Positions 15,888 through 26,605 of a stretch of 64,000 nt of DNA are shown here, in pieces (position 1 is the stretch's first letter; each line of letters opens with the position of its first letter). Both the position numbers and the translations under genes were made by a program. Source of the stretch: Hymenobacter edaphi (GTDB taxonomy: Bacteria > Bacteroidota > Bacteroidia > Cytophagales > Hymenobacteraceae). The stretch covers positions 248,001 to 312,000 of the forward strand of contig NZ_QHKM01000003.1 in NCBI RefSeq assembly GCF_003258365.1, given 5' to 3'. The notes under the pieces are model-generated. The model worked only from the letters and a program-made list of their open reading frames with translations, was not told the DNA's origin and searched no databases.

Positions 15888-17432
15888 TTACTCGTGCCGC
15901 GAGGGCAGCGTGTCCTTGGTCAGGATGTCGACCAGGCCGTCTTCGCTCACCACGATGGCCATGCACGGGTACGGGCTGCTTTCCACGTAGCGCAGGGCCG
16001 AGTTGTAGCGCGCCCCACGGGTGCTGGAGCCCCGGCCCGAGGCCTTGCCGTCGAGAATCACGCCGATGGAGTAGCAGTACGCCTCCGGGTCGATGAGCAC
16101 GGCCCCGTCGATGGCGGTGACCAGGCGGGTGATGAGCGGGGTGAGCGGCACGGGCTCGATGAGCGTGCACTGCAGCTTCAGGCGGTCGGCCTCGGCCAGG
16201 GCTTCGGTGGTAATGACGACCAGCGTACCGTGTTTCTGCCGGCTGGCTTCGAGCAGCACGTCCCACAGGCGCTCCACTTTCTCGGGCTCCGTCACGCCGA
16301 AGGTGTCGCGCAGGCCGCGGCGGAACTCCGAGCGGCTGAGGCGGGACTGCGGCAGGTTGGGCTGCCCGTAGGCGGCGCGCACCAGCACCTGCCCGTCGTG
16401 GCGCAGCTCCCACACGTAGTGGTGCAGGAAGCTGATGACGAACATGTCCTCGCGGGTGGCGTCGTACTGGCCCAGGGTGCGGCCCAGCGCGTACACGTTT
16501 TCGCCGTCGGAGAGCAGGCTCACGTCGGCCGTCGACATCTGCAGCAGCTTGCGCACGGCGCGGTAGTCGCTGAGCGGGGTGGGGCAGGTGAGGGCGAAGA
16601 TTTCCTGCACGTTGGGGTGGCCGCGGCGGGCCAGCACCAGCTGCCCCACGCCGGCCGTGCCCTCGTAGCGCAACGACGACACCGTGTTCAGCACGTTGAA
16701 CAGCTTGGCGCCGGCCGGGTCGAGGCCCAGGGCCTGGGCGGGCGTGTCCATCAGGAACTTGCCCGCGGCCCGCACAATTTCGTCGGTATCCCGCGGGCGG
16801 GTGAGCAGGCCCGAGCCGGGCTCGGGCTCGGTCAGGGCCTTCACGCACTCCTCGCTGAAGCGCGCAATGGCGGCTTCGATCAGCGAAGACGCCAAGGGGC
16901 GGCCATCGGTGTAGTAGCGGTAAGGCTTCAGGGCCGGGTGGTGGCGCAGGGCCTTGCGGCGCAGCTGCAGCACCGTCACCACGAAAAACTCGCCGATGAG
17001 CACCGGCCAGCCGGCAAAGGAGCGGCGGGCGCCGTTGCGGGGCGTGAGCTCGTCGAGCACTTCCTGCACGGCCAGCTTGATGCCCTTGAACTCGTGGCGC
17101 CGCCGCCGGATTTCGGCCGTGTCGCCCTCGCGCGCCGGCCAGCTTTCCGATTCGGTGCGGCGCAGATACTGCCCGCGGGCCACCACGCTGCGAAAGGCCT
17201 CGGCGGGCAGGCCGCAGGTTTCGGGCTCCAGGCAAATGGCCGCGCCGCCCTCCATCGGAATGCCGATGAGCATCACCACGGGCTGCAGCTCGGCGTCGAG
17301 GTCGTCGAAAATGCCCTCGGCCATGTGCTGCGCGGCCTGCTGAAAGCGGTGCTGGTAGGGCCAGATGGTAAATTCGGCCGCCGCCGGGACGATGATGGCG
17401 TTGGGCGAGACGACGGGCAGCGGACTGAACAT
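15888..17432 (-). CDS. DisA-N/DAC-domain protein (diadenylate cyclase-like) with long N-terminal sensor region
   Basis: A 514-aa soluble protein. The C-terminal about 130 residues form a DAC (DisA_N) fold. The DGA motif is at 442-444 (AIDGAVLIDPEAYCYSIGVILDG), and the second catalytic loop is GARYNSA at 473-479 where classical enzymes have G-T/A-RHR. Arg475 is kept but His-Arg is replaced by Tyr-Asn. The N-terminal 400 residues resemble the DACNV-type sensor region described for Bacteroidota cyclases, beginning IWPYQHRFQQAAQHMAEGIFDDLDAEL. Predicted role: c-di-AMP or a related nucleotide made from ATP. Activity is uncertain because of the altered loop. No phosphodiesterase or receptor gene is adjacent. 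Confidence 0.82.
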   Translation of the reverse strand: MFSPLPVVSPNAIIVPAAAEFTIWPYQHRFQQAAQHMAEGIFDDLDAELQPVVMLIGIPMEGGAAICLEPETCGLPAEAFRSVVARGQYLRRTESESWPAREGDTAEIRRRRHEFKGIKLAVQEVLDELTPRNGARRSFAGWPVLIGEFFVVTVLQLRRKALRHHPALKPYRYYTDGRPLASSLIEAAIARFSEECVKALTEPEPGSGLLTRPRDTDEIVRAAGKFLMDTPAQALGLDPAGAKLFNVLNTVSSLRYEGTAGVGQLVLARRGHPNVQEIFALTCPTPLSDYRAVRKLLQMSTADVSLLSDGENVYALGRTLGQYDATREDMFVISFLHHYVWELRHDGQVLVRAAYGQPNLPQSRLSRSEFRRGLRDTFGVTEPEKVERLWDVLLEASRQKHGTLVVITTEALAEADRLKLQCTLIEPVPLTPLITRLVTAIDGAVLIDPEAYCYSIGVILDGKASGRGSSTRGARYNSALRYVESSPYPCMAIVVSEDGLVDILTKDTLPSRHE

Positions 17433-17520
17433 GGGGCGGCGTGGGGAGGGGGAGGAATGGTGCTACAAGTACCCGCCGCGCCCCGAAATGTTTCGGCGGA
17501 TACAGCGGCGCGGGCCGGGC

Positions 17521-18330
17521 CTACAATTGGAAGAGGATCGGCAGTACCATCTTCTGACGGATGGGGGCGCCCTTATACTTTGCCGGCTCCCATTTTGGGC
17601 TGGATTTTACGATGCGGATGGCTTCTTCGTCGAGGCCGGAGCCCAGGCGCTTCACGGGCTTGATGCCCGTGAGTGAGCCGTCCTTCTCAATAACAAACTC
17701 CATCATCACTTTGCCATGCACCTTGCGCTGCCGGGCCAGGGCGGGGTATTTCTGCACCTGCTGCACCCACTCAAACCAGGCCTCGGTGCCGCCCACCGGC
17801 CGGGCGGGCTCGTCAGGAGCTACGGTTTGCAGGGGAGTAGCAGCAGCGCTGGTTGGGCTCGTACCCATGATGGTGGCCGCGCCGGCCGGGGCCGTTTCGC
17901 TGCCGGGCGGAATCTGGAAGGTGATGGGCATGGTCACGCGCTGGCGCACCACGCCGCCCTTGTGCTGGGCGGGCGTCCAGCGCGGGCCGGCCTTGATCAG
18001 GCGCAGGGCCTCGGCGTCGCACTCGGGCGAGAGGCTTTTGGTGACTGCCCAATTGGACGTAGCGCCGGTTTTCTCCACCACAAACGTCACTTCCACCGTG
18101 CCCTGCACGCCGGCCTGCAGCGCGGTGGTGGGGTAGTTCAGCCGGTCGCCGATGTAGTTGCCGTAGGCCTCCACGCCGCCCACGGGCACGGCGGGCTTCT
18201 CCACCGCGTCGTACACCTCGGGCGCAGCGGCCTGCTTGGGGTACTTCAGCTTGGTTTTCTGGGCCAGGGCAGCGGGCGCGGCGGCGGTGAGGGCGGCCAC
18301 GACGAGGGCCAGGCAAACGGGACGGAGCAT
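17521..18330 (-). CDS. Exported protein with two TonB C-terminal domains
   Basis: A 269-aa protein with signal peptide (LALVVAALTAAAPAALAQ). Two copies of the TonB_C fold are visible. The first is at about 50-145 (YGNYIGDRLNYPTTALQAGVQGTVEVTFVVEKTGATSNWAVTKSLSPECDAEALRLIKAGPRWTPAQHKGG). The second is at about 180-269 (WFEWVQQVQKYPALARQRKVHGKVMMEFVIEKDGSLTGIKPVKRLGSGLDEEAIRIVKSSPKWEPAKYKGA). There is no N-terminal membrane anchor with a Pro-rich stalk, so it is not a working energy-transducing TonB. Such double-domain proteins are common in Bacteroidota and of unknown partner. It diverges from the RidA gene. Confidence 0.88.
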   Translation of the reverse strand: MLRPVCLALVVAALTAAAPAALAQKTKLKYPKQAAAPEVYDAVEKPAVPVGGVEAYGNYIGDRLNYPTTALQAGVQGTVEVTFVVEKTGATSNWAVTKSLSPECDAEALRLIKAGPRWTPAQHKGGVVRQRVTMPITFQIPPGSETAPAGAATIMGTSPTSAAATPLQTVAPDEPARPVGGTEAWFEWVQQVQKYPALARQRKVHGKVMMEFVIEKDGSLTGIKPVKRLGSGLDEEAIRIVKSSPKWEPAKYKGAPIRQKMVLPILFQL

Positions 18331-18343
18331 GTGGGGCGAGGGT

Positions 18344-18506
18344 AGGAGGGTATGAAGGTAGGAGGGCAGGAGTTGGCGCGGGTAGGAGGGAGGAAGTTAT
18401 AAACGTAAGCGGACATAGTTTCGATAGGCAGACGGGCAGCGCCGTCGGGCAGCGTCCTGGCCTGTTAGCTACCCAAATTCCTGCCCTCCTACCTTCATAC
18501 CCTCCT
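18344..18506. repeat. Perfect 28-bp inverted repeat flanking a 107-bp spacer
   Basis: Arm 18344-18371 (AGGAGGGTATGAAGGTAGGA then GGGCAGGA) is the exact reverse complement of 18479-18506. The G/A-rich arms themselves contain GTAGGAGGG and GGTATGAAGG sub-repeats. The spacer contains a further GGTAGGAGGGAGG. It lies between two divergent genes (TonB-domain protein and RidA), so it overlaps both promoters. Confidence 0.85.
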
Positions 18507-18536
18507 GCCCTCACAAAATCCGGCTATTTTCGGCCC

Positions 18537-18992
18537 ATGACCACCCCCGACGCCTCTACGCCCGCCCCCGATTCCTCGGCCCGCAACTCGGCCCGCGCCC
18601 CCGAGCCGGTGGGCCTGTACCCGCACGCCCGCCGCGTGGGCAACCTGCTGTTTCTTTCCGGCGTGGGCCCGCGCCAGCGCGGGCAGAAGCACGTGCCCGG
18701 CGTGGAGCTGGACGAGGACGGCAACATCCTGCGCTACGACTTCGAGAGCCAGTGCCACGCCGTGTTTCAGAACGTACGCTACATTGTGGAGGAGGCCGGG
18801 GCCCGCTGGGACGACCTGGTGGACGTAACCGTGTTCCTGACCAACATGCAGGACGACTTCCAGACCTACAACCGCCTCTACGCCGAGTACTTCGCCACCA
18901 ACCAGCCCTGCCGCACCACCGTCGAAATCAACTGCCTGCCCACGCCCATTGCCATCGAGCTGAAGTGCGTGGCCTGGGTGGGCGAGCGGTAG
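18537..18992 (+). CDS. RidA family (YjgF/YER057c/UK114) deaminase
   Basis: A 151-aa protein. Family hallmarks are GNLLFLSGVGP, the ENVRYIVEEAG-type helix (QNVRYIVEEAGARWDDLVDVTVFLTNMQDDFQTYNRLYAEYF) and the signature CRTTVEINCLPTPIAIELKCVAW. The Arg in CRTTVE is the carboxylate-binding residue of imine deaminases. An extra 25-residue Ala/Ser/Pro-rich N-terminus precedes the domain. It would hydrolyse reactive enamines/imines from PLP enzymes, or act as a 2-aminomuconate deaminase in tryptophan breakdown; the sequence alone does not decide. TATTTTCG just upstream of ATG is a weak -7 match. Confidence 0.9.
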   Translation: MTTPDASTPAPDSSARNSARAPEPVGLYPHARRVGNLLFLSGVGPRQRGQKHVPGVELDEDGNILRYDFESQCHAVFQNVRYIVEEAGARWDDLVDVTVFLTNMQDDFQTYNRLYAEYFATNQPCRTTVEINCLPTPIAIELKCVAWVGER

Positions 18993-19014
18993 GAAGCAGC
19001 CCGGACCCCACGCC

Positions 19015-19051
19015 AAGCGGGGCCGCCGGATTGTTTCCGGCGGCCCCGCTT
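19015..19051 (+). terminator. Strong GC hairpin after ridA-like gene
   Basis: A 16-bp perfect stem AAGCGGGGCCGCCGGA / TCCGGCGGCCCCGCTT with a 5-nt loop, 23 bp after the stop. The T run is short. From here to 19410 (about 360 bp) no gene is supported; the stretch presumably holds the cyanophycinase promoter. Confidence 0.75.
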
Positions 19052-19410
19052 CGTCGGTACCGGGGCCGGTGCCTTGCCTGTTGGGGCGGGCCGCCGGGCT
19101 TGGCTGCCGCAAGCAGAAATACCCCGCCGCATCCCGTAACGGTGGGCACCCGACTCACTGGTGTTAGCCAAGAAGCTGCGCGGCCAGCAGGGGGATTAGT
19201 ACGGAACGCCATAGGCGAAAAACGCGTAATTGTGCCATTTTTCCGGCCGGTCACACCGCTCCTCGGCCCGCGGGTAAGGGCTTGGAAATAATTAGCCTTA
19301 AGGCGTGCAAAGCGCGCAGTTTCGGGTTATGCCGAGCTAATTTGGTTACATCCGTGGCCGCGGCGCTGCGTATGTAGCTCTGCCGCGTAACCTTGTCAAC
19401 TGACTTAAGG

Positions 19411-20307
19411 ATGTCCAAAAGCAAAAAACCAGCGCCGCGTCACTCTGCCCCCTCCGATTGTCCCCACCCCAAAGGAGTACTCATTGCCATCGGGGGGCAC
19501 GAACAAAAGGAAATCAAGGATATCGGCGGCGAAGAGGGCCGCTCCGACGACGAGCTGGCGCCGGAGAGCATTCTGAAGCGCTTCGTGCAGGAGCTGCACG
19601 GCGACGGGCCCGTGGTGGTGATTCCGACGGCCTCGCAGGTGCCCGAAGAGGCCGCCGCCGACTACGTGAAGATCTTCACGGAGCTGGGCGTGAAGCGGGT
19701 CGAGGTGCTCAACATCCAAACGCGCGAAGAGGCCGACACCGAAGAATGCATCAACGTGCTGCGCGAGGCCGCCGGCGTCATGTTTACGGGCGGCGACCAG
19801 CTGCGGCTCACGGCCCTGCTCGGCGGCACGGCCCTGATCCGGCTGATGAAGGAGCGCTACGCCCACAGCCGCTTCGTCATTGCGGGCACCTCGGCGGGGG
19901 CGGCGGCCATGAGCACGCCCATGATTTACCAGGGCCGCAACGATGCGGGCTTCTTCAAAGACGAAATCCACATTACCACGGGCCTGCAGTTCATGCACGA
20001 CGTGGCCATCGATACGCACTTCGTGGCCCGCGGCCGCATCGTGCGCGTGGCCCAGATCATTGCCACCAATCCCGGCTCCATCGGGCTGGGGCTGGAGGAA
20101 GACACGGCCGTGGTGGTGACGGAGGGCCAGGAGCTGGAAGTTATCGGCAACGGCATGGTCATCGTCGTCGACGGGCGCCAGTGCCTGGGCAACACCATCC
20201 ACGAAGTCCGGCCCGGCGAGGTGTTCAGCATCCGCGACCTGCGCGTGCACCTGCTGGCCCGCGGGCAGCGCTACACGCTGCCGGTGCAGGAGTATATGTA
20301 CGTGTAG
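19411..20307 (+). CDS. cphB: Cyanophycinase (peptidase family S51)
   Basis: A 298-aa protein from ATG 19411; a TTG at 19393 in frame is less likely. The S51 nucleophile motif is GTSAGAAAMS (Ser in FVIAGTSAGAA). Also present are LIAIGGHEQKE at the start, VMFTGGDQLRL in the middle and FVARGRIVRVAQIIATNPGSIGLGLEEDTAVVV, which reads as standard cyanophycinase. It would cut cyanophycin (multi-L-arginyl-poly-L-aspartate) to beta-Asp-Arg dipeptides. No cyanophycin synthetase or isoaspartyl dipeptidase gene lies in this window, so use of imported polymer, or a different beta-aspartyl substrate, is possible. Confidence 0.92.
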   Translation: MSKSKKPAPRHSAPSDCPHPKGVLIAIGGHEQKEIKDIGGEEGRSDDELAPESILKRFVQELHGDGPVVVIPTASQVPEEAAADYVKIFTELGVKRVEVLNIQTREEADTEECINVLREAAGVMFTGGDQLRLTALLGGTALIRLMKERYAHSRFVIAGTSAGAAAMSTPMIYQGRNDAGFFKDEIHITTGLQFMHDVAIDTHFVARGRIVRVAQIIATNPGSIGLGLEEDTAVVVTEGQELEVIGNGMVIVVDGRQCLGNTIHEVRPGEVFSIRDLRVHLLARGQRYTLPVQEYMYV

Positions 20308-20327
20308 GCTGCTGGCAGTCAGTCATC

Positions 20328-20363
20328 AAAAAAGCCTCCGAACAGCTGTTCAGAGGCTTTTTT
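20328..20363. terminator. Bidirectional hairpin terminator
   Basis: Outer stem AAAAAAGCCTC/GAGGCTTTTTT with an inner palindrome GAACAGCTGTTC, T-rich on both strands. It lies between the cyanophycinase gene and the convergent KGG gene. Confidence 0.9.
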
Positions 20364-20382
20364 GGTGACGAGGCGAAGCTGC

Positions 20383-20643
20383 CTAAGCCGGTTTGGTGGT
20401 GCTGCGGCGGGTGCTGCTCTGCCCGCCCTTGCGGCCGGCTTCGCGGGCTTCCTGGGAAGTCCACTCGTGGCCGCGGCCGCTGGCGTGCGAGGCCTTGCCG
20501 CCCTCGGAGGCAATGCGGCGCTGCTGCTCGGGGTCCATCGAAGCAAAGCCACGCTTGCTGGTGTTGCCCTGGGGCCGGCTGCCACCAGCTTTGGCGGCCG
20601 AAGCCGCGGAAGTAGCGCGTTGCGTCAATTGGTTCGTTGCCAT
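20383..20643 (-). CDS. KGG-repeat general stress protein
   Basis: An 86-aa, very hydrophilic protein from ATG 20643. It carries two KGG-type repeats (PF10685): GFASMDPEQQRRIASEGGKASHA and EWTSQEAREAGRKGGQSS. The rest is Ser/Thr/Ala/Arg-rich. This family includes YciG and GsiB of enteric bacteria and bacilli and is induced by general or acid stress; the molecular role is unknown, with a disordered, hydrophilin-like nature. The longer open frame upstream has no good start and runs into the intergenic region. Confidence 0.88.
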   Translation of the reverse strand: MATNQLTQRATSAASAAKAGGSRPQGNTSKRGFASMDPEQQRRIASEGGKASHASGRGHEWTSQEAREAGRKGGQSSTRRSTTKPA

Positions 20644-21012
20644 AACAGTAGGGTTTGGTTGAGGAAAAGTCAGGATGCGCTGGGCCTTGGTACTAACGCA
20701 AGCCCGGCGGCAACAGCCAATGGCCGGGCCTGAAAAACGGCCGCTTGGCCGCATTTTACCGCTTTGTACGGATGCCCAAGCCCCGGCCAGCCGCATCACT
20801 GCGTACAAATAGCGAGGCTGGCCGGCCGCCGCGGCACGGCACGAGGGTGCGGCGCGGGGCGGGCTTGCGCGGGGAGCGTGCGTGTTTATACGGAGGCGTT
20901 GCGTAGGGCCAGCCTCGGTTTCCGTGCAAGTGCTGAAAATGCTGCTGCCGGACAGACAACCGGCGGCTTTCCCCGTTATTGTTTGGAATCCGGCTCCTCA
21001 CCCGCCCCGCCC

Positions 21013-21654
21013 ATGATACGCCTCCTGCTGGTCGATGACCACACCATTATCCGCGACGGTATCCAGGCCCTGCTGGCCGACGTACCCGATTTTCAGGTGG
21101 TGGGGCAGGCCCGCAACGGCCGCGAACTGCTGGACACGCTGCCCGATACCCCGGCCGACGTGGTGCTGATGGATCTGAACATGCCCGAGCTGTCGGGCTT
21201 CGAGGCCGTGCCGCTGCTGCGCCAGCAGTTTCCGCAGGTGCGGGTACTCATTCTAAGCATGCTCGACCACGAAAAGTACGTGCAGCAGGTGCTGGAAGCC
21301 GGGGCGCTGGGCTACGTGCTGAAGAATGCCAGCAAAGAGGAAATCGTGCACGCCATTCGTACGGTAGCGGCCGGCAAGCCCTTCCTCTGCACCGAAATCG
21401 GGCTGAACCTGCTCAGCAAGCTGGTGCAGGGCCCCGCCGCGCCGGCCGCCAAAAAGCCCTCCGACCTCTCCAACCGCGAAACGGAGGTGCTCAAGCTGAT
21501 TGCGGAGGGCCTGACCAACGCCGAAATTGCCGACAAGCTCTTCACCAGCAAGCGCACCATCGAAACGCACCGGCAGAACATCATCGAGAAAACCCAGGCC
21601 AAGAACACGGCCGCCCTCATCAAGTTCGCCATGGAGAATGGCCTGCTGGCCTGA
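21013..21654 (+). CDS. NarL/FixJ-family response regulator
   Basis: A 213-aa protein from ATG 21013. The receiver domain (1-120) has acidic pair D8-D9, phosphoacceptor Asp54 (VVLMDLNMPE), Ser/Thr in ILILSM and the Lys of YVLKNA. The C-terminal LuxR-type helix-turn-helix is SNRETEVLKLIAEGLTNAEIADKLFTSKRTIETHRQNIIEKT. It is a DNA-binding transcription regulator in the cytosol. Kinases of the HisKA_3 type are the usual partners, and one such kinase (26606-30883) lies 5 kb downstream, with an IS and the CheB-CheR gene between them. Pairing is inferred from this. Confidence 0.93.
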   Translation: MIRLLLVDDHTIIRDGIQALLADVPDFQVVGQARNGRELLDTLPDTPADVVLMDLNMPELSGFEAVPLLRQQFPQVRVLILSMLDHEKYVQQVLEAGALGYVLKNASKEEIVHAIRTVAAGKPFLCTEIGLNLLSKLVQGPAAPAAKKPSDLSNRETEVLKLIAEGLTNAEIADKLFTSKRTIETHRQNIIEKTQAKNTAALIKFAMENGLLA

Positions 21655-21718
21655 GCTGCGGCCGAATCGAGCAGATGGTAAGCGGCGGTTGTGTGGCCGT
21701 TTGGGGTGCTTAGAGTGT

Positions 21719-22288
21719 CTAACAAAACCGTTTGAGGGCCTTGAGGGTGATGAGGGCGCAGGCGAGTTTGGTAAACGCGAGGTGGATGTCGTCACGTCGT
21801 TCGTAGCGTACCCGCAGGCGTCGGAAGCGGTTGAGCCAAGCAAAGGTGCGCTCGACGACCCAGCGGTGGCGGCCCAAGCGCTGGCCGGACTCCACCCCGC
21901 GGCGGGCAATGCGCGCTTTGATGCCGCGTTTGCGCAGCGCCAGCCGGCATTTTCGGTAGTCGTATCCTTTGTCCGCGTGCAGCTTGGCGGGGCGCTGGCG
22001 GGGCCGGCCGCGGGCTTGGCGCACGGGCTCGACCGCGTCAAGTAGCGTTTCAAAGACGGTCGAATCATGCTGGTTAGCGGCGCTGAGCTGCACGGCCAGC
22101 GGCGTGCCGCGGCGGTCTACGAGCAGGTGGCGCTTGGTACCCGGCTTACCGCGGTCCGTAGAATTCGGGCCGGTGTGCGCCCCCCTTTTGCCGCCGGAAC
22201 GCTTTGCGCATCCAGGCTGGCGCGGGACCAATCCAACTGGCCGGCCACGTGCAGCCGCTCGAGCAAGACGTGGTGCAAGCGCTGCCAC
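21719..22288 (-). CDS. IS5-family transposase, second frame (OrfB, made by -1 frameshift)
   Basis: The useful part runs from the slippery site at about 22189 down to 21719. It carries the second and third catalytic acids of the DDE set: LHADKGYDYRKCR (Asp) and RWVVERTFAWLNRFRRL (Glu, with the R and L spacing of the IS5 Y(2)R(3)E(6)R signature). The open frame before the slippery site (to 22288) is not expected to be translated. The end (TLKALKRFC) lies 6 bp inside the left inverted repeat. Fused with the first frame this makes a full-length transposase of about 265 residues. Confidence 0.88.
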   Translation of the reverse strand: MAALAPRLARAAARGRPVGLVPRQPGCAKRSGGKRGAHTGPNSTDRGKPGTKRHLLVDRRGTPLAVQLSAANQHDSTVFETLLDAVEPVRQARGRPRQRPAKLHADKGYDYRKCRLALRKRGIKARIARRGVESGQRLGRHRWVVERTFAWLNRFRRLRVRYERRDDIHLAFTKLACALITLKALKRFC

Positions 22289-22521
22289 ACGCCGGCTGCG
22301 TGCCAGTCACGCAAGCGCCGCCAGCAGGTCATGCCGGAGCCACAGCCCATTTCGGCGGGCAACATCTCCCACGGAATGCCACTGCGCAACACGAACAGAA
22401 TCCCCGTTAACGCGGCCCGATCATCCACGCGCGGCCGCCCGCCTTTCGGATGCGGCGCAGCGGGCGGCAGCAACGGCGCTACCACCGCCCATAACTCGTC
22501 TGTAACCAACGGCTTTGCCAT
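22117..22521 (-). CDS. IS5-family transposase, first frame (OrfA)
   Basis: Starts at ATG 22521 just inside the right inverted repeat: MAKPLVTDELWAVVAPLLPP, then GGRPRVDDRAALTGILFVLRSGIPWEMLP, the DUF4096-type N-terminal domain of IS5-group transposases. The first catalytic Asp is in SLDAQSVPA. At the A4G6 run (22180-22189) ribosomes should slip -1 into the second frame. If they do not, the protein ends as a 134-aa product with an unrelated tail. Confidence 0.9.
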   Translation of the reverse strand: MAKPLVTDELWAVVAPLLPPAAPHPKGGRPRVDDRAALTGILFVLRSGIPWEMLPAEMGCGSGMTCWRRLRDWHAAGVWQRLHHVLLERLHVAGQLDWSRASLDAQSVPAAKGGRTPARILRTAVSRVPSATCS

Positions 22522-22560
22522 AGCGACTGATACGCATGCCGGTTTTGTTAGGTGCTCTTA

Positions 22561-23355
22561 GTACGGAAGCCAGGCTACGTGCGTTTGGCGGCTCGACAAC
22601 GGTAGTGCTGAAAGCCGGCAGCTGCGTAGGCCCGGCGCCGGGCCGGCCTTTTCCGGGAAGCCACCGGGAAGGCACTCCGAACCGGCTACTGCGGAAGAAT
22701 ACCATTTTAGGGCGAAGGCGTGCCGTTGCCTGCCCAGGGGGCGGCTCCTGCACGGGGGCGGTGGGCACGTCGGCGCGGGGCGGAAGGGGGCGGCGGGTTC
22801 TGGGCTATACGCAGGGGCCAACAGCGGCTGGTCATCAACCAAAAAACTTCGCCGAAGCCCCGGGGCTGCGGTGCGGGAGCATTACTTCCCCGGAGCGTTT
22901 GAGGGCGCGTGCTGCGGTGCGCCTCCCGCGGCCCCGACGGGGCACAGCCGCCCCGACAAGCCGAGGAAAGCGGAATGGATCCGACGCCCACACGCGAAAG
23001 GTCCCCACAGGCTCGCCCGGACGTTCGTTCCGGGCTGCGCCGGCTGTGCTACCCCGGCGAAGCGGACGAGATGCTTCATGTAGGCTGAGTATGACGGGGC
23101 CATTCGACAGGATGCCTCGGCTGGGCGCGCCACGCCGGGCTGTTGTGCTGCTTCGGCAAAGCGGCAGCGGTGCCTGGCTGCGCCGGCCGTCGGTTCGACT
23201 GCGCTCCGCGGGCCGGGCGCTTACTGGTTGCGCGCCGGCTCGGCCGGGGCGCACTCGTGGGGAACGGAGTACCTTTGGGCCGAGCGCGCCGCCTCGGCTC
23301 AACCGTCTGCCTTCACTTTTGCTGCCCGGTGGCCGTTGGCCCCGGGCTCCGGTTT
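22561..23355. other. Gene-free stretch of about 800 bp
   Basis: Open frames here (for example a 279-aa one on the plus strand) are Arg/Pro/Gly-rich with no recognisable domain and no codon-position bias like the neighbours, so I do not call them. A TACCTTTG sequence at 23270-23277 matches the Bacteroidota -7 box and lies 79 bp before the CheB-CheR start, a plausible promoter. I see no convincing -33 element. Confidence 0.6.
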
Positions 23356-26430
<3,075 letters not shown>

Positions 26431-26605
26431 CCCCGGCCGGGCACCGGGTCGTCGGCCCGGCTGCCCCGGTTGCCCGGTCTGGCACGGCTGGTCGATTTAT
26501 TCCCTTTAGATTACTGGCCCGCTGCCGCCCCGCAGCGTAACAGTACGGTAGCCCTGCCGCGCCGCCGCACGCGGACAGGCTGCCCTTCCCGATTATTCCT
26601 TCGTT

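Larger units (their letters stand above)
21713..22557 (-). mobile_element. IS5-family insertion sequence, complete (845 bp)
   Basis: The element is bounded by terminal inverted repeats: GAGTGTCTAACAAAACCG at the left and its partner at the right (GAGCACCTAACAAAACCG when read inward), 15/18 identical. It is flanked by TTA on both sides (21710-21712 and 22558-22560), which looks like a 3-bp target duplication. It encodes a two-frame DDE transposase on the minus strand with an A4G6 slippery run. Size, ends and frameshift fit the IS427/IS1031-type branch of IS5. Both reading frames are intact, so it may be active. It lies 55 bp after the NarL regulator stop. Confidence 0.92.
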
